This document shows, one piece after another, positions 24,901 to 37,266 of a stretch of DNA of 64,000 nt. The notes beneath the pieces were generated by a model that did not search any database, had not been told where the DNA came from, and saw only the letters and a list, made by a program, of their open reading frames with translations. The stretch's first letter is position 1; each line of letters opens with the position of its first letter. Location: the NCBI GenBank assembly GCA_964036275.1, contig OZ038433.1, positions 10,903,009 through 10,967,008 of the forward strand, read 5' to 3'. Source of the DNA: Litoditis marina. Taxonomy: Eukaryota > Nematoda > Chromadorea > Rhabditida > Rhabditidae. The translations under genes and the position numbers were made by a program.

Positions 24901-27313
24901 TAAGCGACAACTATATAGAGAGGTTTTTTCTCCAAGACAGAGTAAAACAGAGAGAAAAATTTGGCAACACTGTCGAGCCTTCCTAGGTGAAGCTAAAAAA
25001 TAGTCCAATAGAGAAGTCCCTAAATTGTATGTTAACTCACGGGATCAAATTCGCAGCAGCATAATCTTCTCCAACGATTTTCCCAGTCCCGTTGATCCAA
25101 TTTATGTAAGAGTAGAGGGCAGTTTCCTAAAATTTTCCAATTAGTTGCAATTAGTCGCAATTTATTGGCACAGTATTGAACTATCTAATTATTGATAGGA
25201 AGGAGGTAGCTGCATCTCAAAGAAGACCGGAGAGCAACATTGTTTCTCGTAAAGCTGCTGTATCCTACTTTTGATTGGACGCGTATGCGTGTCGCGCAGC
25301 ATTGTCATGTGAATTATTATATGAGTTCTAAGTAGGACGATTATGTGGACCGATCCCGACGCATCGGTCCTTTGAACTGAAATTAAAAAGAATGTATTGC
25401 AGTTTAAAGTGGCCAATTCTACAACTAACCGGGTTTTTAGGTAACCTAATCCTTTTTTGGTAACCTTTTTAAGGTTATTTTGGTAAGTAACCTGAAAGTA
25501 ACCTAAAGCTTAAATCCGGTTACCGTTACTAACGGTAAAAACCACATTTTGTGTTGGAAAAACAGGTGACCGGTTTTCAATTTTAGGTTACCAATCGGTT
25601 ACCTACTCGGGTAACCTGAAAAATAAGTTAACAAAAAAGGGTTAGGTTACCTAAAAACCCGGTTAGATATAGAATTCATCGTTTAAAGGACTGGAGCGTT
25701 TCGATTGGACCACATAATCTACTTTAAGAAAATCTACATCTACAATATTCAATTTAAAACATCTTCCTACTCTTTTCTGTAATTTCGAACTAGGAATTGC
25801 ATTTAATGCTTGACCAACACCCCTAATTGATATGCTCTCCCGAGAAGCACATAAATCTTACATATAGCATTCCAGTGGCGAAGTTACAACCAAAACTATC
25901 GCAGACACAAACAGCATGGTCAAACCAGAAAGAACAGAAAGAACCGGTCTGAAATCACTTGAATGAGAAAAGCTTTATTGTAGTAGTTTTACGGAAATGA
26001 ATTATGTTATGAAACGTCACCTTTTCAGTAAGTTCGACAGCATCAAACTCAACGGTGTAGTCACTGGTACAACGTCCTATTTGGATTTGGCCGGTTATAC
26101 GGAACGCGCAATACTTATCCCCCACCTCCTGAAAGCACAGTCATTGATTATAGTGAAAATATACAAATTCCAAAGAGTGTATCTCTCAAAGTAACTCAGA
26201 CAGTTGGTAAAGTAAAGCACTAATTATCCATTAGTGCGAATATGTCAAGGTCTACTTTGTTGCGAGCTCTTAACTCGGAAAGCGCAATACTTATTCCCCA
26301 CTTCTTGAAAGCTTTCATTACACGTTACGATGTATACACGTTGAAACAGTCCGAATTTCGAAGTATCTAAATACCAAATATCAGGCAGTGGGTGTAATTA
26401 AAGTTAGTTAGTAGATAATTAGTTATCAATAAGTGCAAATAGGCGAAGCTCTTCTCCTTTCACAGACTTACATTTCTTATGATCTTTCGATTCGACTGTG
26501 TGCGAAACGGCAATTACAAACAATTAGATTCTATTCAAGTTGGGTTTTCAATACCGAAGAGTACAGCCGGAAAGCTCACTGGGGTAATCACATTTTACGA
26601 GAACTGTGAACGGACGTTAATTGTATCAACTAGAAACCAAGAAAATTAATGTATTACTTTGCAAAATGTTTTAGTATTGTGTAAATTACCGAAACAAACG
26701 CCAACAAACGGTAGTATAATGTATACCTTCAACGTCCCATTTTCCGGTGCATTGGTCACACTCGGTCCACTCTGGGAAATTTTGAGATATTCACCACTGG
26801 TGAGACACTTGTTGACGGCATGAGCTCCAGAAAACGTACTCATGAGAACCATAATCAATACGGGCTGAAAACATGTTATGAAAAACAGTCTTGAACAGGA
26901 TAATGTGCAACCTTACTTAAATATGTATTCGACCTATTTCTTTGAATGAAGAAAAATTACCAGATTTCAATCTTCAAATGCACAATATTTGAGGAAAACA
27001 AAAAACTTTCAAAGCGGAAGCGATTGAAACGGAAGAACTAAACAAAAGTGGAAGGTCAAACTCAAACTAGTTGACAGAACGTTGCAGTTATAAGTCAGTT
27101 TTAAGTCATAAGGTCATAGCTCAGTTATAGGTTAGTTATAAGTGAGTCTAAGTTATAAGTCAGTTATAAGTGCAGTTATATGTCAGTCAATCTCAGAAGG
27201 AAAATGGAATAGAGCTTAGTACGACTAAGATGAAATCTATACTATCTGAGACTAAACAGTATACTCACTGAGAGAGAAGAGGGAGATCCATGACTGAACC
27301 GGGGCAATAGCAT
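18997..27313 (-). CDS. Receptor-type protein tyrosine phosphatase, single catalytic domain
   Basis: Exons in transcript order: 27269-27313, 26727-26864, 26021-26128, 25041-25126, 23479-23719, 23086-23130, 22702-22802, 22269-22380, 21866-21977, 21471-21615, 20989-21097, 20327-20390, 19873-19922, 19453-19554, 18997-19089. Phases agree throughout, giving about 516 residues. A signal peptide (core VLIMVLMSTFSGAHA) is followed by a small ectodomain with NGT and NAS glycosylation sites, an Ala/Thr-rich stalk, a transmembrane helix near residues 176-198 (YVIGGVLGVLLLIVIVIF) and a basic stop-transfer. The phosphatase domain shows a RYHDV substrate loop, the FIAFQGPLPSTIEQTWIML block, a WVDHG loop (Asp about 394; WPD is usual), the catalytic loop HCSAGVGRTG (Cys about 424, Arg about 430) and the Q-loop region MVQHDTQFV. 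All catalytic residues are present, so an active tyrosine phosphatase is likely. The ATG gives a good signal peptide, but no acceptor is seen directly before it. I cannot name an ortholog. Confidence 0.88.
19962..20161 (+). mobile_element. TATAGT-ended element with tRNA-like core, copy 1
   Basis: Ends TATAGTCGTCGCC and GGCACTCACTATA are inverted. The interior holds a tRNA-like segment with an A box (TGGCGCAGTGG, about 20069) and a B box (GGTTCGATTAC). About 100 bp of conserved non-tRNA sequence precede the tRNA-like part, so it is not a simple tRNA-headed SINE. It is not an intact tRNA: no clean cloverleaf is seen. Confidence 0.75.
20717..20978. mobile_element. TATAGT-ended MITE with CCTACTGAGACTCCTACAG arms, copy 1
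   Basis: It starts TATAGTG and ends CACTATA. Inner arms ATTCCTACTGAGACTCC and GGAGTCTCAGTAGGAAT are inverted. An internal 37-bp direct duplication (CCTGAGAAAGAGAATGAGG) is present at 20824 and 20859. It lies in a phosphatase intron. Confidence 0.85.
24717..24915 (-). mobile_element. TATAGT-ended element with a different tRNA-like core
   Basis: The ends are TATAGTGCAAGCC and the inverse of TATAGTTGTCGC. On the minus strand it carries TGGTGTAGTGGCTCGCG (A-box-like) and GGTTCGAGTCTC (B box), with a short CTCAC/GTGAG acceptor-like stem. The tRNA core differs from that of copies at 19962, 52383, 53299 and 59260 while the shell is shared. Confidence 0.7.
25410..25680. mobile_element. AACCGG foldback element, copy 3
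   Basis: This is a full copy with both inverted ends, in the phosphatase gene intron between exons 25041 and 26021. Its left end GGCCAATTCTACAACTAACC matches copies 1, 4 and 5. Confidence 0.85.
27085..27195. repeat. AGTTATAAGTC minisatellite
   Basis: Irregular repeats of GTTATAAGTCA and GTTATAGGTTA occur in the first intron of the phosphatase gene, immediately downstream of its first coding exon. Confidence 0.8.
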
Positions 27314-27989
27314 CAGAAGGCAGAGAAAAGGCAGCAGTCTCGGAAGAAAAATCATCGAAGAATGAAATACGGTCCGGGAGAGACTCTTTTATACGGAAAG
27401 ACTGTAAACGAGAAAACGGGAAATGAACAGTAGTCCACGTTTCCCGTTTTTCTCGACTTTGGTGGGTTTTCCGGAAAGAAACGGGTAAAACCAAGAAGAA
27501 AACTGGCAGTATCGCCAATCTTATTTCTAGATTTCTCTTGGTTTTTCGGGTTGTGGCGAAGATACAATAAGTTTTTAGGCGCTAAAGAGAATAGATTCAG
27601 GGTAATTGCAGCAGAATACCGCTACCGCATAGGTACAGTGTGTACCCATTAGATAATACGTTTCTTCTCAAGAAAATTGTGAAAATATCTGGACAATAAC
27701 TACAGAAATTCTAATTTCCGAGGATTCGTTGTTTTTCAGCTTTTTTTCCGAAATAACTTGAGAGATGAGATTTTTCCTCAGAGATAAAAATACTTTTGCA
27801 ACGTATTTCCATATTTTTTGCGCTTAAAATGGAGAGATTGAAAGAAAGAGAAAGAAACTCAACTATTCGATCTAGTTGATTCGTTTCATATCAAGTTTGA
27901 TATTAACGATCCTACAAAGAAGCTGTGAATAAGCTGCGGCGAAACAAATGGGAATGGCGAGAGGGAAACATAAATATCTGTCAGTTGAA

Positions 27990-28146
27990 GAGAGGCGGGA
28001 GCATACTGTATATCTCAACTTGTGCTGTGTGATAACACACATATACAATTCGTCAGCGGCGTTTCTATCCGCTCAGAGTGGTCGTTTGATCTCGGTTCGA
28101 TTCTCACATGAGGCGGAATTTCTATAAACCTTGGCACGCACTGTAG
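27990..28146 (+). mobile_element. Degenerate element with tRNA-like core
   Basis: It shares ACTGTATATCTCA, GCTGTGTG and a 3' part GGCGGAATTTCTATAAAnnTTGGCACGCACT with the tRNA-like family. It has a B-box-like GGTTCGATTCTC near 28096. Terminal TATAGT is lost. It lies between the phosphatase and GTF2H4 genes. Confidence 0.55.
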
Positions 28147-28377
28147 GGGCTGACGATCTGAAAGAATTCTACAAGAACCATATATGTTCTCTTAGCAACA
28201 AGAAAAGGTTTTTTTTCGCATTGAATATTAACTCTGTTCTCAGACAAAAACTTGTGTCTCTTCTACATCTTTATAAATCGACCGCTCTTACACAGACAGT
28301 CTCCGACAGTTACCACCCGTGATATAATTCGTTTCAACCATTGAAGGAGAAGCCATTTACAGTAAATTCAAGTGGCT

Positions 28378-28545
28378 CAGAGCGATTAGCGCCATTTCTC
28401 TGCAATTGGCCAGCTACAAAAACGAGAGAGCATACAGGTCAATGACGCGCAGACTGGCTAAGACAGTCTGCGTCTCTCTGACCTGCACACTCTCTCGTTC
28501 AGCCAATAAAAACGTGGCTGGCCAATTCGCTGGGAGTTGTCTGAG
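28378..28545. mobile_element. GGCCAGC foldback MITE, copy 1
   Basis: A long imperfect palindrome: CAATTGGCCAGCTACAAAAnCGAGAGA and its inverse, with TCTCTCTGACCTGCAC in the right arm, about 170 bp. It lies between the phosphatase and GTF2H4 genes. Confidence 0.85.
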
Positions 28546-28894
28546 GCGGAATCGAATGTGTTGGAAAGGTTCCGAGGTTTCCAACAGCGACCCAGTCTAA
28601 TCAAAACTGTTGCACAAGCTGGGTATCGAACATAGCTGTGTTAGGTGGCGCGGCGCCCACAAGCAGCCGGTCATCTAATCATGTCGCCAAAACTAAAACA
28701 GTGATATCCAACCATGTTTCATGGACGTTTTCCGTAGCTAATTTTATCGCACAAAAAGTTGTTCAAACTACTCGTCGTATATGTGATAAACTCTTGAATA
28801 TAAAATATATGCAAAAAACTCAAAACAACCATTTTTTGTATTTTTCTTTGTTAGGAAAGTACTGGCAAGCTGCCAGATCAATCGCTCGCATTGC

Positions 28895-29055
28895 TCAGAA
28901 CGATTGGCGCCAATTTTCTTCGATTGGCCAGCTACAAAAGTGAGAGAGTGTGCAGGTCAATGAGGCCGCAGACATCTGGGTCTCTCTGACCTGCACACTC
29001 TCTCGCTCAGCCAATAAAAATGTGGCTGGCCAATTGGCTGGAAATTGTCTGAGAT
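28895..29055. mobile_element. GGCCAGC foldback MITE, copy 2
   Basis: Same palindrome family as 28378-28545, about 350 bp downstream in the same orientation. It has the CAGAACGATTGGCGCCAATT left arm. Confidence 0.85.
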
Positions 29056-29399
29056 GTAGGGTGCGCTCGGCCAGCATGGCTGACTACTATCGATAGTTGA
29101 CACAAACGCAGAAATTCTATTAGTGGGTTGACTGAAGCGGAGCTGTAGTTTGAACCCGCTAAACACTTACCAATGTCGACCAAAAAACCACGTTTTCAAA
29201 CTACAAACACAGCACAAAAACAACGAGAGGAAACTACAACTGAAGTACTTTACACCTCTCATGTAGAAGTCAACCAACTTCTGTCATTCGGAAACATTTA
29301 GTATCCATCTTTTTCAACCGAAAGATCCACTGTAAATGAAGTTTTTTCTCGAGAGGTTGGCAGTAAATACGGTGGTAATAACTCTCGCCTAATCGACAG

Positions 29400-29760
29400 C
29401 TTGTTGTTTTCGAAAAAAAGGGCGGGAACATTGACTTTTTACCCCCCACCTTTTTGAATTTGTATTGCGTTTGGGGAATTGTAGTTTGACCCCCACCCCC
29501 ACCGGAGGGTTATAATTCAATTTATCACCTGCAATAGAAAAGCTTGAGGGCTTGAAATAGAAAAAGTAAACATTTCCGGTATTGTAGTTCAGCCCCCCAC
29601 TCGTTTAAGTTTAACCCCCCACCATTGAAGTTCTACCCCCCGCCACCAAAGAGGGGGGGGGGGGGTAAATAGTAAATGTCGAAGTTGAATTTTGACCCCC
29701 CCCCCTTCTCCTAGATTTTCAGGGGGGGGACTCAATTGAAGTGGGGGGCGATACTCCAAT
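29400..29760. repeat. Low-complexity C-rich/G-rich tract
   Basis: Runs of 6-13 C or G separated by TTGAAGT-like phrases occur here. It lies between the phosphatase and GTF2H4 genes. Similar G or C runs occur at 18450-18465, 34800-34822 and 41170-41187. Confidence 0.85.
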
Positions 29761-30512
29761 TTTCCCAAAGGGGCTATTTCAACGCTTGCAAACTTCAAGA
29801 AATTAGAGAGCTCACGTGATACATTACAAGTTTGCCAAAAATGAGTGTCTTGTTGTATACCTCTAATAATGCAGGACAGTTTAAGCAAAGAAAGTTTGCT
29901 TCATTCTCACCTTTATTTTTTCATGAGGGTTTTGTTCTAGTTGATGTTATTTTAGCTTCTCTTGAACAGTTTATCCACTGAGGGAAAAAAACTAATACAG
30001 AATAATTTTTAATGCAAAAACGACAACAAAAACACAAAAGGTTCTCATGAAAGTACAATTTGAAAACATGCAACGATTTGAGATCCTTATTACTTAACTT
30101 AATTAATTTAATTACGTATAACTTTCAAAGAATCAAAAGTGGCTAACCTTAACTGCATACATTTACGTTATAGATAAGTAAACTATGGAAAATAGACTGA
30201 AAAATGCCCATCAAAGCAAATATTGATGGACAATACTCCAATACCGAACATACACGCTATATCAATGTAAAAACAAATAAACTTCACTTACAAACTAGAA
30301 ACGTGAACAACTCCGAAACAATCTTAAGCTCAACCCGAACAGTCACCGACCTCACAACTTGTTTCCTGGTTTCAAAAAGTATCGATGAAAACCGAGCTTT
30401 CTAGAATTATGATCCACTTAAAAAGGCAGACCTTTAAACAAGTTGTGTTACACTCTCATAGATCATAAAAAATCAATAGTCTATTTTCTTAGATCATAAA
30501 CATCAATACAAT

Positions 30513-33500
30513 CTATTTCCTGTGTTGTCTCCACCATTGTTTGACCATTCCGTGTCCCTCCTCACTCACGATGACCAGCTTCGCCGAACTGTCCGCCCAC
30601 AGCAGAATATTCTCCGATTTGGCAAACTCACAAACGCCTGGAAATAAAAATTGGTGACTTTGTTTGTGGGAATATGATTGTGTGAATCATGTCGAATGAA
30701 TAAAAACGGATGTCTGAGTAAGGGAGACTTCGGCTACAAAATCGCGGCCCTGAAAGAATCCTTTTTGTCCCTTGACTTTTCCCCTGAGATATTAACAATG
30801 AAAACTTTTCTGAGAAGTATACTTGAAGCAGTTCCACCACAAATTTCAAATCACACTGGCTAGAGATCGCCAATTTTGATCAATTCGTTTCGACACACAA
30901 TAAAGGAGATTTGAAAATCCTGATTTCATTCCAAACTACCAGATACCAGACCATTCTTAGGCTAAAATAAAGCATTTTTACATACGTTACATTTTTACAT
31001 ACGTTACAACCCCCACGTCCACCCACCAACGAACTCCTGTTCCGTCTCGAATGTGGAATAGAGGGTGGCATCAGAAAAGGTCAGCCGGTGTCTCTCGTCC
31101 TCCCATAACCGCGTCTGATCCGCTACCTCAAATATCATTTCTCCCAATATTTCTCAAAACCTCGCTCACTCGGTTTTTTTTAGTGAAATCATCAAGTTGT
31201 GAAGCACGGTAGTAAAACTCTTTAGAACATACCCATAATCTAGTAGAGTTATTCAAACAGCCAGAAAAATAAAAAACGAACTGTGCTTTCTGGCTAATAT
31301 TGGAGAAATCGAGATTTCATGCAAAATCATAATAATTCGCGTATTTGGAACAGGAAACTGGTTACTTTTTGTAGTCACACCTTACTAGTGTGAACTTACC
31401 GTAACCGGCAGACAGCGATCATCGGCCAAGCTTTTTGTTCAATAGGTATAAAGTTGTCCACAGTTCTAGACAGCTCCCGCAATTCAAATCCAACCTCACA
31501 ACTTTTCAAGTTTCAAAACATTCACTTTATAGAATAATAAAGCTATCCAAAACTTACCGTAACCGGCAGACAGTTCAGTGGTCCCGACGAAGCCAGACAC
31601 TTCGGATGGGCATTGGCACGGAGGAAGGAGATGATCTGCGCCGCCGTGATACCCACCTGAAAACCAATCATGGGAATCAAAGATCAAAGACTATGATCAA
31701 ATATTTTGTATGTGGACAAAGCCATCCCGGGCGGTTGCAACTTCTTAATAATCGAAATAGGATCGTCTCGACAAAAAGCACACGTAACAAGAATCACACT
31801 TGTGAAATGAGGCATGATATCACCGTCCTGAGTCATTCAATGATACTAAAAACGACTAAGATACTCACCTGTAATGCTCTTCTGACGGATTCTCTGGTCA
31901 AAACACCCACTGACATGTCGTGGAACCTGCAAGTAGTTCCATATAAAATCATTCTACTTTCTCAGAAGTTTCATTAATCCACAACAAATGGACATAAACA
32001 GGTACATTTACGGTTCTGACTGGTTATTAGGTGTTTTTTGTTCTTTTTCAAAAACCATTTACTAGTCGTTTTTTAGTTATGTTCTAGTCGGAGGGATCTC
32101 CTGAAGATGCCTCAACCTCCGACTAGAATTGCATCGTCGAGATTCGGAGGCGAAACGATGCACTAATTTAACCTCTACACTTTACTTAGCACACATTAAC
32201 AACTGACTTCTTCTTTTCTTATTTAGTTAACTAAGAATATATTTACTTTTGAATTACGTCTAAACCTTTCAACATGTACCTATTAACATCACCTATTACT
32301 TGTTTTTCTAATATACATTCTTGAACTAATTCAATAGTCGGATCACGAACTGTTAGTTCGGACAACTACACTCGAGTATAATTTTATCCACAACATTTAA
32401 TCACCTTTATTATACTCACTCAGTTGGTAAAAAAGGTACCGAATCCCTAAATCCCACCCGGGTTCATACTTTTGACTTCGGCGTATTACGCCCGCGTTTT
32501 CTGAACAAAACATAATCATCGAAAAGTGTCGGCGTAATACGCCCACTAAATCAATACTCATGACATTTGTTTTAGGTCGACTTAAAACGCCAGCGTAAAA
32601 GGTACCAGCCGAGTCTTATGCGTCATACTGTTAACACCCTTCAGCTACCAACCTGCAGGTCATATCCGTAAAAGTGTACAGAATTTCCAGCTGCAGACTG
32701 TATTTTTCAGCATACGCCATATTTTAACGTCACGTCATATTACATAATCATATTAATATATACGTCATATTTTACAGGTACCAACCTGTAAGTCATATCC
32801 GTGAACGTGGATAAAATGGCCAGTTGCAGACTGCTATTCGTGTAGGCGTAGAGTCGAAAGTTCGTCTCCACAATAATGTTTCCGCTCTTTCTTTCCTCTG
32901 AGGAAGTGTCAGCCTCATTTCCCGATGAGAGGTGCCATAACAGGGGAGTTAGGAAGAAAACGCTAAATAAATATAAAATAAATTATTATAGTCTATTATA
33001 ATTAGAATAGTTATTTGTGATATGGGGGGACTTTCCACCTTTACCGAGTAGAGATGCCAAAACAGGGGTGTCAGGAGGAACCGAGGAACACGTTAAAACT
33101 ACTTGAGTATAGCCGAAAGATAGTCGAAAAATAGCCGAAAGAATTAAAAACCGCTTTCACGCTATATCAGACAGATGGTTCACTTACTTTCAGTGTAGAA
33201 TCAATCAACGGAGAAATGTATTTCATTGGAGAATCGTCTCACGTTACTGGTAAGCGATTATGATGTGTTCTAACAAAAGACTAGGACACAATACATGATA
33301 TTATATTGTGGTCGCAAGTCGCATTATATTTCCAAAACTTTACGTTACGCATAGCATTAACACATTAGCAGCGATCACTAACCACTTTGAATCTAACATC
33401 TATGAATCACTAACATGAACCACTTTTGAGATTTTGAGTCATTATAAACATACCCATCCTTAGTTTTCCTAATGAAAATGAGTCCGAGTTCCCTGAGATG

Positions 33501-36237
33501 AGCTGTCAGCTGCGTCTGACACTCGGTCCACGTGGTTTCCAGTTGGTACGAACGACGGGCCGGGTCCTCGCCTGAACAAATTGCAAAATCTTCGATAATA
33601 ACTTCAAGATAAAAAAAACTTTAGGGTTAAGAATAATAAAGATGAAGAGAAGATACCGGGTACCGCACCTAATCCTTGATCTTCCAACCACAACCTGACT
33701 CTCATATAATCTAGTAGAATCATTTTCACATACCGGTCAAGCTCTGCAATTTGAGATGTAAGCGCTTCTTCTATTTAACAAATAGGTGAATGGTATTGTT
33801 CAATTTCTTCTCATACAACATGAAGTCACGTGTCTTACCTTTATCAACACAGAGAATAATTCTGATCAACAGATCCATCAGATCGCGGACAGGGATACCT
33901 TGTGATGTCTGGAGCTTCAGATATTCTGCAAAATGACTCATTTCATTTGTAATTTGATGAATTTTCAAAGAACCGTATAGACTTGTTTCGATAAGAGTCA
34001 ATCCAATAACCATCACGTGAAACACGTGAACCGTATACTTATTTTCTAAATACTCAATACGAAAATAACTATTTGTATGTCAAAACATTCCACCCACCTC
34101 TAACATAAGCTCATATCTGTTGTACTGAACGTAGTCAGTGATCCTCAACACAAAAATACCTATTTGTAACTACCCACATAGCACAAACTCAAACACCTCC
34201 ACTCACCCCTAATATAGGTCCACATCTGCTGCACTGGACTGAGAAGCAGAAACTGGAAACCAGTTGACGTGATCTCAATGTCACTATCCACGCCACTCGT
34301 GAATCCGGCACTTCGGAAGACGGCTCGCGTAGAGTCAGAGACCGAACCACGGTTCTGTTCCGACGGCAACGCCAGATATCTGACAAAGCACGGTTGATGG
34401 TCAGGATAAAATTGACAACCAGCTAGAGTCAACTACGAAACCGATTCTCCAGAACTAGTGGAAAACCTTTCAATGTTTTCAGTAACTATGAACTGTCAGT
34501 CTATCACCTCCAATATGACTTCAGAGTGTCATTAACTTCTGAACAACTACCGTTACCCAGTGTTGAGATGACTATACCTAAGTATGCATTCCCATCTTTC
34601 AGCGGCCTTCTTTCCAATCTCCTTGTTCCTCTTTTTCTCCTCAACTTCTTGGGAGACGAAACCCGCACATCTCTTCGCTCCCTTCATTATGGCATTCAGA
34701 TACGTAGAACGGAAGGCTGGCTGGAAATAAAGAATATACGAGATTGAAGAACAGTTTATAGTTTAGAAGTTATAAAGTGTTGAATGAATTATTCATATGT
34801 AAAAAAAAGGGGGGGGGGGGGGAGTATATGAACAACTTTAAAATTATAAGTATAAGGATTGCCGTTGTTAATGTTTAGGAAGTTTAGGGAAGTTAGGAAC
34901 GCGGCTAAGAACTGAAAAACAAGTTTGTTCATTTTCAATTGTTCATTAATTGTTTGGGCTAAAAATATGAAAACGACACACGGTTGGCAGAACTCAACAG
35001 TCGTGCACGCACAACAATCGTGAAGTACAACCAACCCAACTAGTAAAAGTACAACTTTAAAGCAGGCTCACAACCAAAAATAACACCGGATACTACCTAA
35101 TGTCCCTAATGATTATCGAATAAGTTTATCATAAACCAAAAAACTGACACTGATGGCTAGTTTTCCGTTCGTCTGTTTAACGAGATGTAGGGCGGTCAGT
35201 ACTTCCACACAGTTGCTAATCTCGGTCGGATTCTGTTCATGGAGCAGAGAGTCACTGAAAATGGAAGTTCACAGTTCAAAAGTGACATCAATTTAAATGT
35301 TTTTCTTGTTACTTCAAACAAGGTTTTCCTGCGGAAAAACTGCATAAAATTGGTTGTCTTATTTCTTATTCTATTATACTGGAGCTAGATAAATTAATGA
35401 ACGTTATTCGATCGTATGGAGATTTTCAAAGACAACGTGTCAACAGATGTTACACCATCTGTCACCAACACACTAAACGTTTACGAAAGTGTTTGTAGGA
35501 GTACACACCAACAAGAGGCCAATTCTACAACTAACCGGGGTTTCAGGTAACCTAACCGGTTTTTGGTAACCCTTTTTTCAGGTTACATCACAGGTAACCG
35601 GTAGGTAACCTAAAACTAACATCCGGTTACCGTATGAACTAACGGTAAAAACCACATTTTGCGTTGGAAAAACAGGTAACCGGTTTTTCATTTTAGGTTA
35701 CCGACCGGTTACCTACCCCCCAAGTAACCGGAAAAAAGGTTAGGTTACCAAAAAACCCGGTTACATATAGAATTCACCCCAACAAGAACAAACCCAGCAA
35801 AGATTCGAAATAAGCCGAGTAACTCACACAACATTTGAGTTCCAGATGAGTTTCACGGTGACCTGCTGGGCGATTCGCGGCAGGAGTCGGAATATGAAGA
35901 AGGCTGTAAATAACAGGAGCATCAAAACATATAAAACACAATCTGTCCACCATTTCTCAAAAAGACTGTGTTCGTAGAAAACAGTTCGTTAATTAAATAT
36001 TCCACCGCATACTGTAACTGCTCTACCTAAATACTGCATTGTAGTGTTGGCGTCTACTGTTGACAGATAGGAGAAACATATACAGAATAGAATACGTATA
36101 ATACATACAGTTTCTGGTTCGATTACAAGTTCTATTTACTTACCGGACGAGGGAACCTTCTGCAGATGAATAATATCGTCTACCGGCAGCGTTGCCACAT
36201 AATCCAGGAAGATATTCGAATCATCGGTGGCGCTCAT
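30513..36237 (-). CDS. GTF2H4: General transcription factor IIH subunit 4 (p52/Tfb2)
   Basis: Exons in transcript order: 36144-36237, 35828-35903, 35149-35254, 34578-34720, 34207-34379, 33839-33925, 33454-33571, 32786-32962, 31869-31926, 31558-31656, 31027-31126, 30513-30637. All phases agree, giving about 451 residues (human p52: 462). p52 anchors and stimulates the XPB helicase within TFIIH, serving RNA polymerase II promoter opening and nucleotide excision repair. Matches to remembered human p52, in order: FLDYVATLP, PAFRSTYLNAI, AAERWECILR, ITSTGFQFLLLSP, HLRELGLIF, IIVETNFRLYAYT, VLTRESV, GITAAQIISFLRANAHP, DQTRLWEDERHRLTF and GHGMVKQWWRQHRK. A CCTTTTCAG acceptor lies 9 bases before the ATG, suggesting trans-splicing. 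The exon 35149 donor is GTCAGT. Four exon-edge echoes lie in its introns. It is followed on the same strand by no gene close enough to suggest an operon. Confidence 0.93.
35518..35780. mobile_element. AACCGG foldback element, copy 4
   Basis: This is a full copy in the GTF2H4 intron between exons 35149 and 35828. Both inverted ends are present. Confidence 0.85.
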
Positions 36238-37266
36238 AATCGCACCTGAAAAGGGGTCCTCCATGTTGAAGTAGATCCAAGTCTCTTTTTACAAACGTAC
36301 ACCAGTAAGGTCTGACTGAGCGACGAAGAGTAATCCGTTTTTCGATGTAAACACGTGAAAATTTGGGACGTATTGTACACATTGAATAAAGGTTCAGTAA
36401 ACATCACTATTCTTGAATCCACTATAGAACTTCATTTCGAAATAAAGGTTCGCTAATTATATGTCTTACTACCAACAAAAACGAATCCACCCACCAAGTT
36501 TAGGAAATAGCAGGAATAGTGTAGGCTCTCGAACCTATCAAAACGGAACAACTTACAAAACGAAACATCACAGAATGTCCACTTTATTACTTGGCAATAG
36601 AATAATTTGATATGACTCTATAACAACCGGCCGAAATCTTGAGCACACACTGCCGGTATCACCATCAAAACTTGTACTCAAATATAGAACAGACAAAAAC
36701 TATAAAAACTTGAGAACATGAAAAATTTCTAATATTAAAACCACTCGTATAACATGACCACTCTGATATAAGCACGAAGTACAAGTATCTTTCAATCCTG
36801 CCAACACAGCTCTCTATTGGACCATTTTTGTAAATACAAACTAAAAATAGCACAATCAAAGTCAAAAACTACTACTCAAGCTTCGGTTAGCTACTCTATA
36901 ATCCAGGAAAAGCGAAAAAATCGAATAAACATGAACTATTTACATTATTCTTTCTTTCTGCTCGTATTTCATTTGCTAACCGTAACTTGGCTATTTCGTT
37001 AATGGTTGTACAAACGAAAGAAAAAGGCACAAGAGAACAAAATTGAGCTTACAAAACGTTACTTCATATATAAACTACTATGTGACCATGTAAATTTGCT
37101 AGAACCACCCGGCACCTTTATACCACTCTGCATCTCTCGCCATGTTCACTGTTTCGCGCCACTCGTATCCCGACGGAATGTAGGAGTGGAGAAATAGCGT
37201 GTGTTCGAAGAGACACAGGTTGGGCGAGAAAGGCAGGGATGTTCATGAACACGGCCTTGGAATATG
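36238..37266. other. Spacer between CNOT11 and GTF2H4 (same strand)
   Basis: About 1.03 kb. It has a trans-splice-like acceptor at 36247, a partial ACCAGTAAGGT repeat (36300-36370) and most of a diverged CCCGGC element. The distance is longer than normal for a nematode operon. Confidence 0.5.
37095..37256. mobile_element. CCCGGC foldback element, diverged copy overlapping the CNOT11 3' region
   Basis: It has GAACCACCCGGCACC, CTGCATCTCTCGCC and GAGTGGAGAAATAGCG blocks in the same order as the copies at 55338 and 61823. It ends about 10 bp beyond the CNOT11 stop codon. Confidence 0.65.

Larger units (their letters stand above)
27314..30512. other. Repeat-rich spacer upstream of the phosphatase gene and downstream of GTF2H4
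   Basis: Contains a degenerate tRNA-like element, two GGCCAGC MITEs and C-rich low-complexity sequence. The phosphatase promoter should lie at its left end. No coding exon could be supported. Confidence 0.5.

Noticed and set aside
28638..28943. Open frames within the GGCCAGC MITEs
   Set aside because: The same peptides recur wherever the palindrome occurs, in either orientation, and resemble no known protein.
31435..31977. 180-residue open frame on the plus strand
   Set aside because: It lies antisense to two verified GTF2H4 exons and matches no family I know.
36238..37266. CNOT11-GTF2H4 operon
   Set aside because: Same strand, but the 1-kb spacing is larger than normal in nematode operons and no SL2-type evidence is visible.
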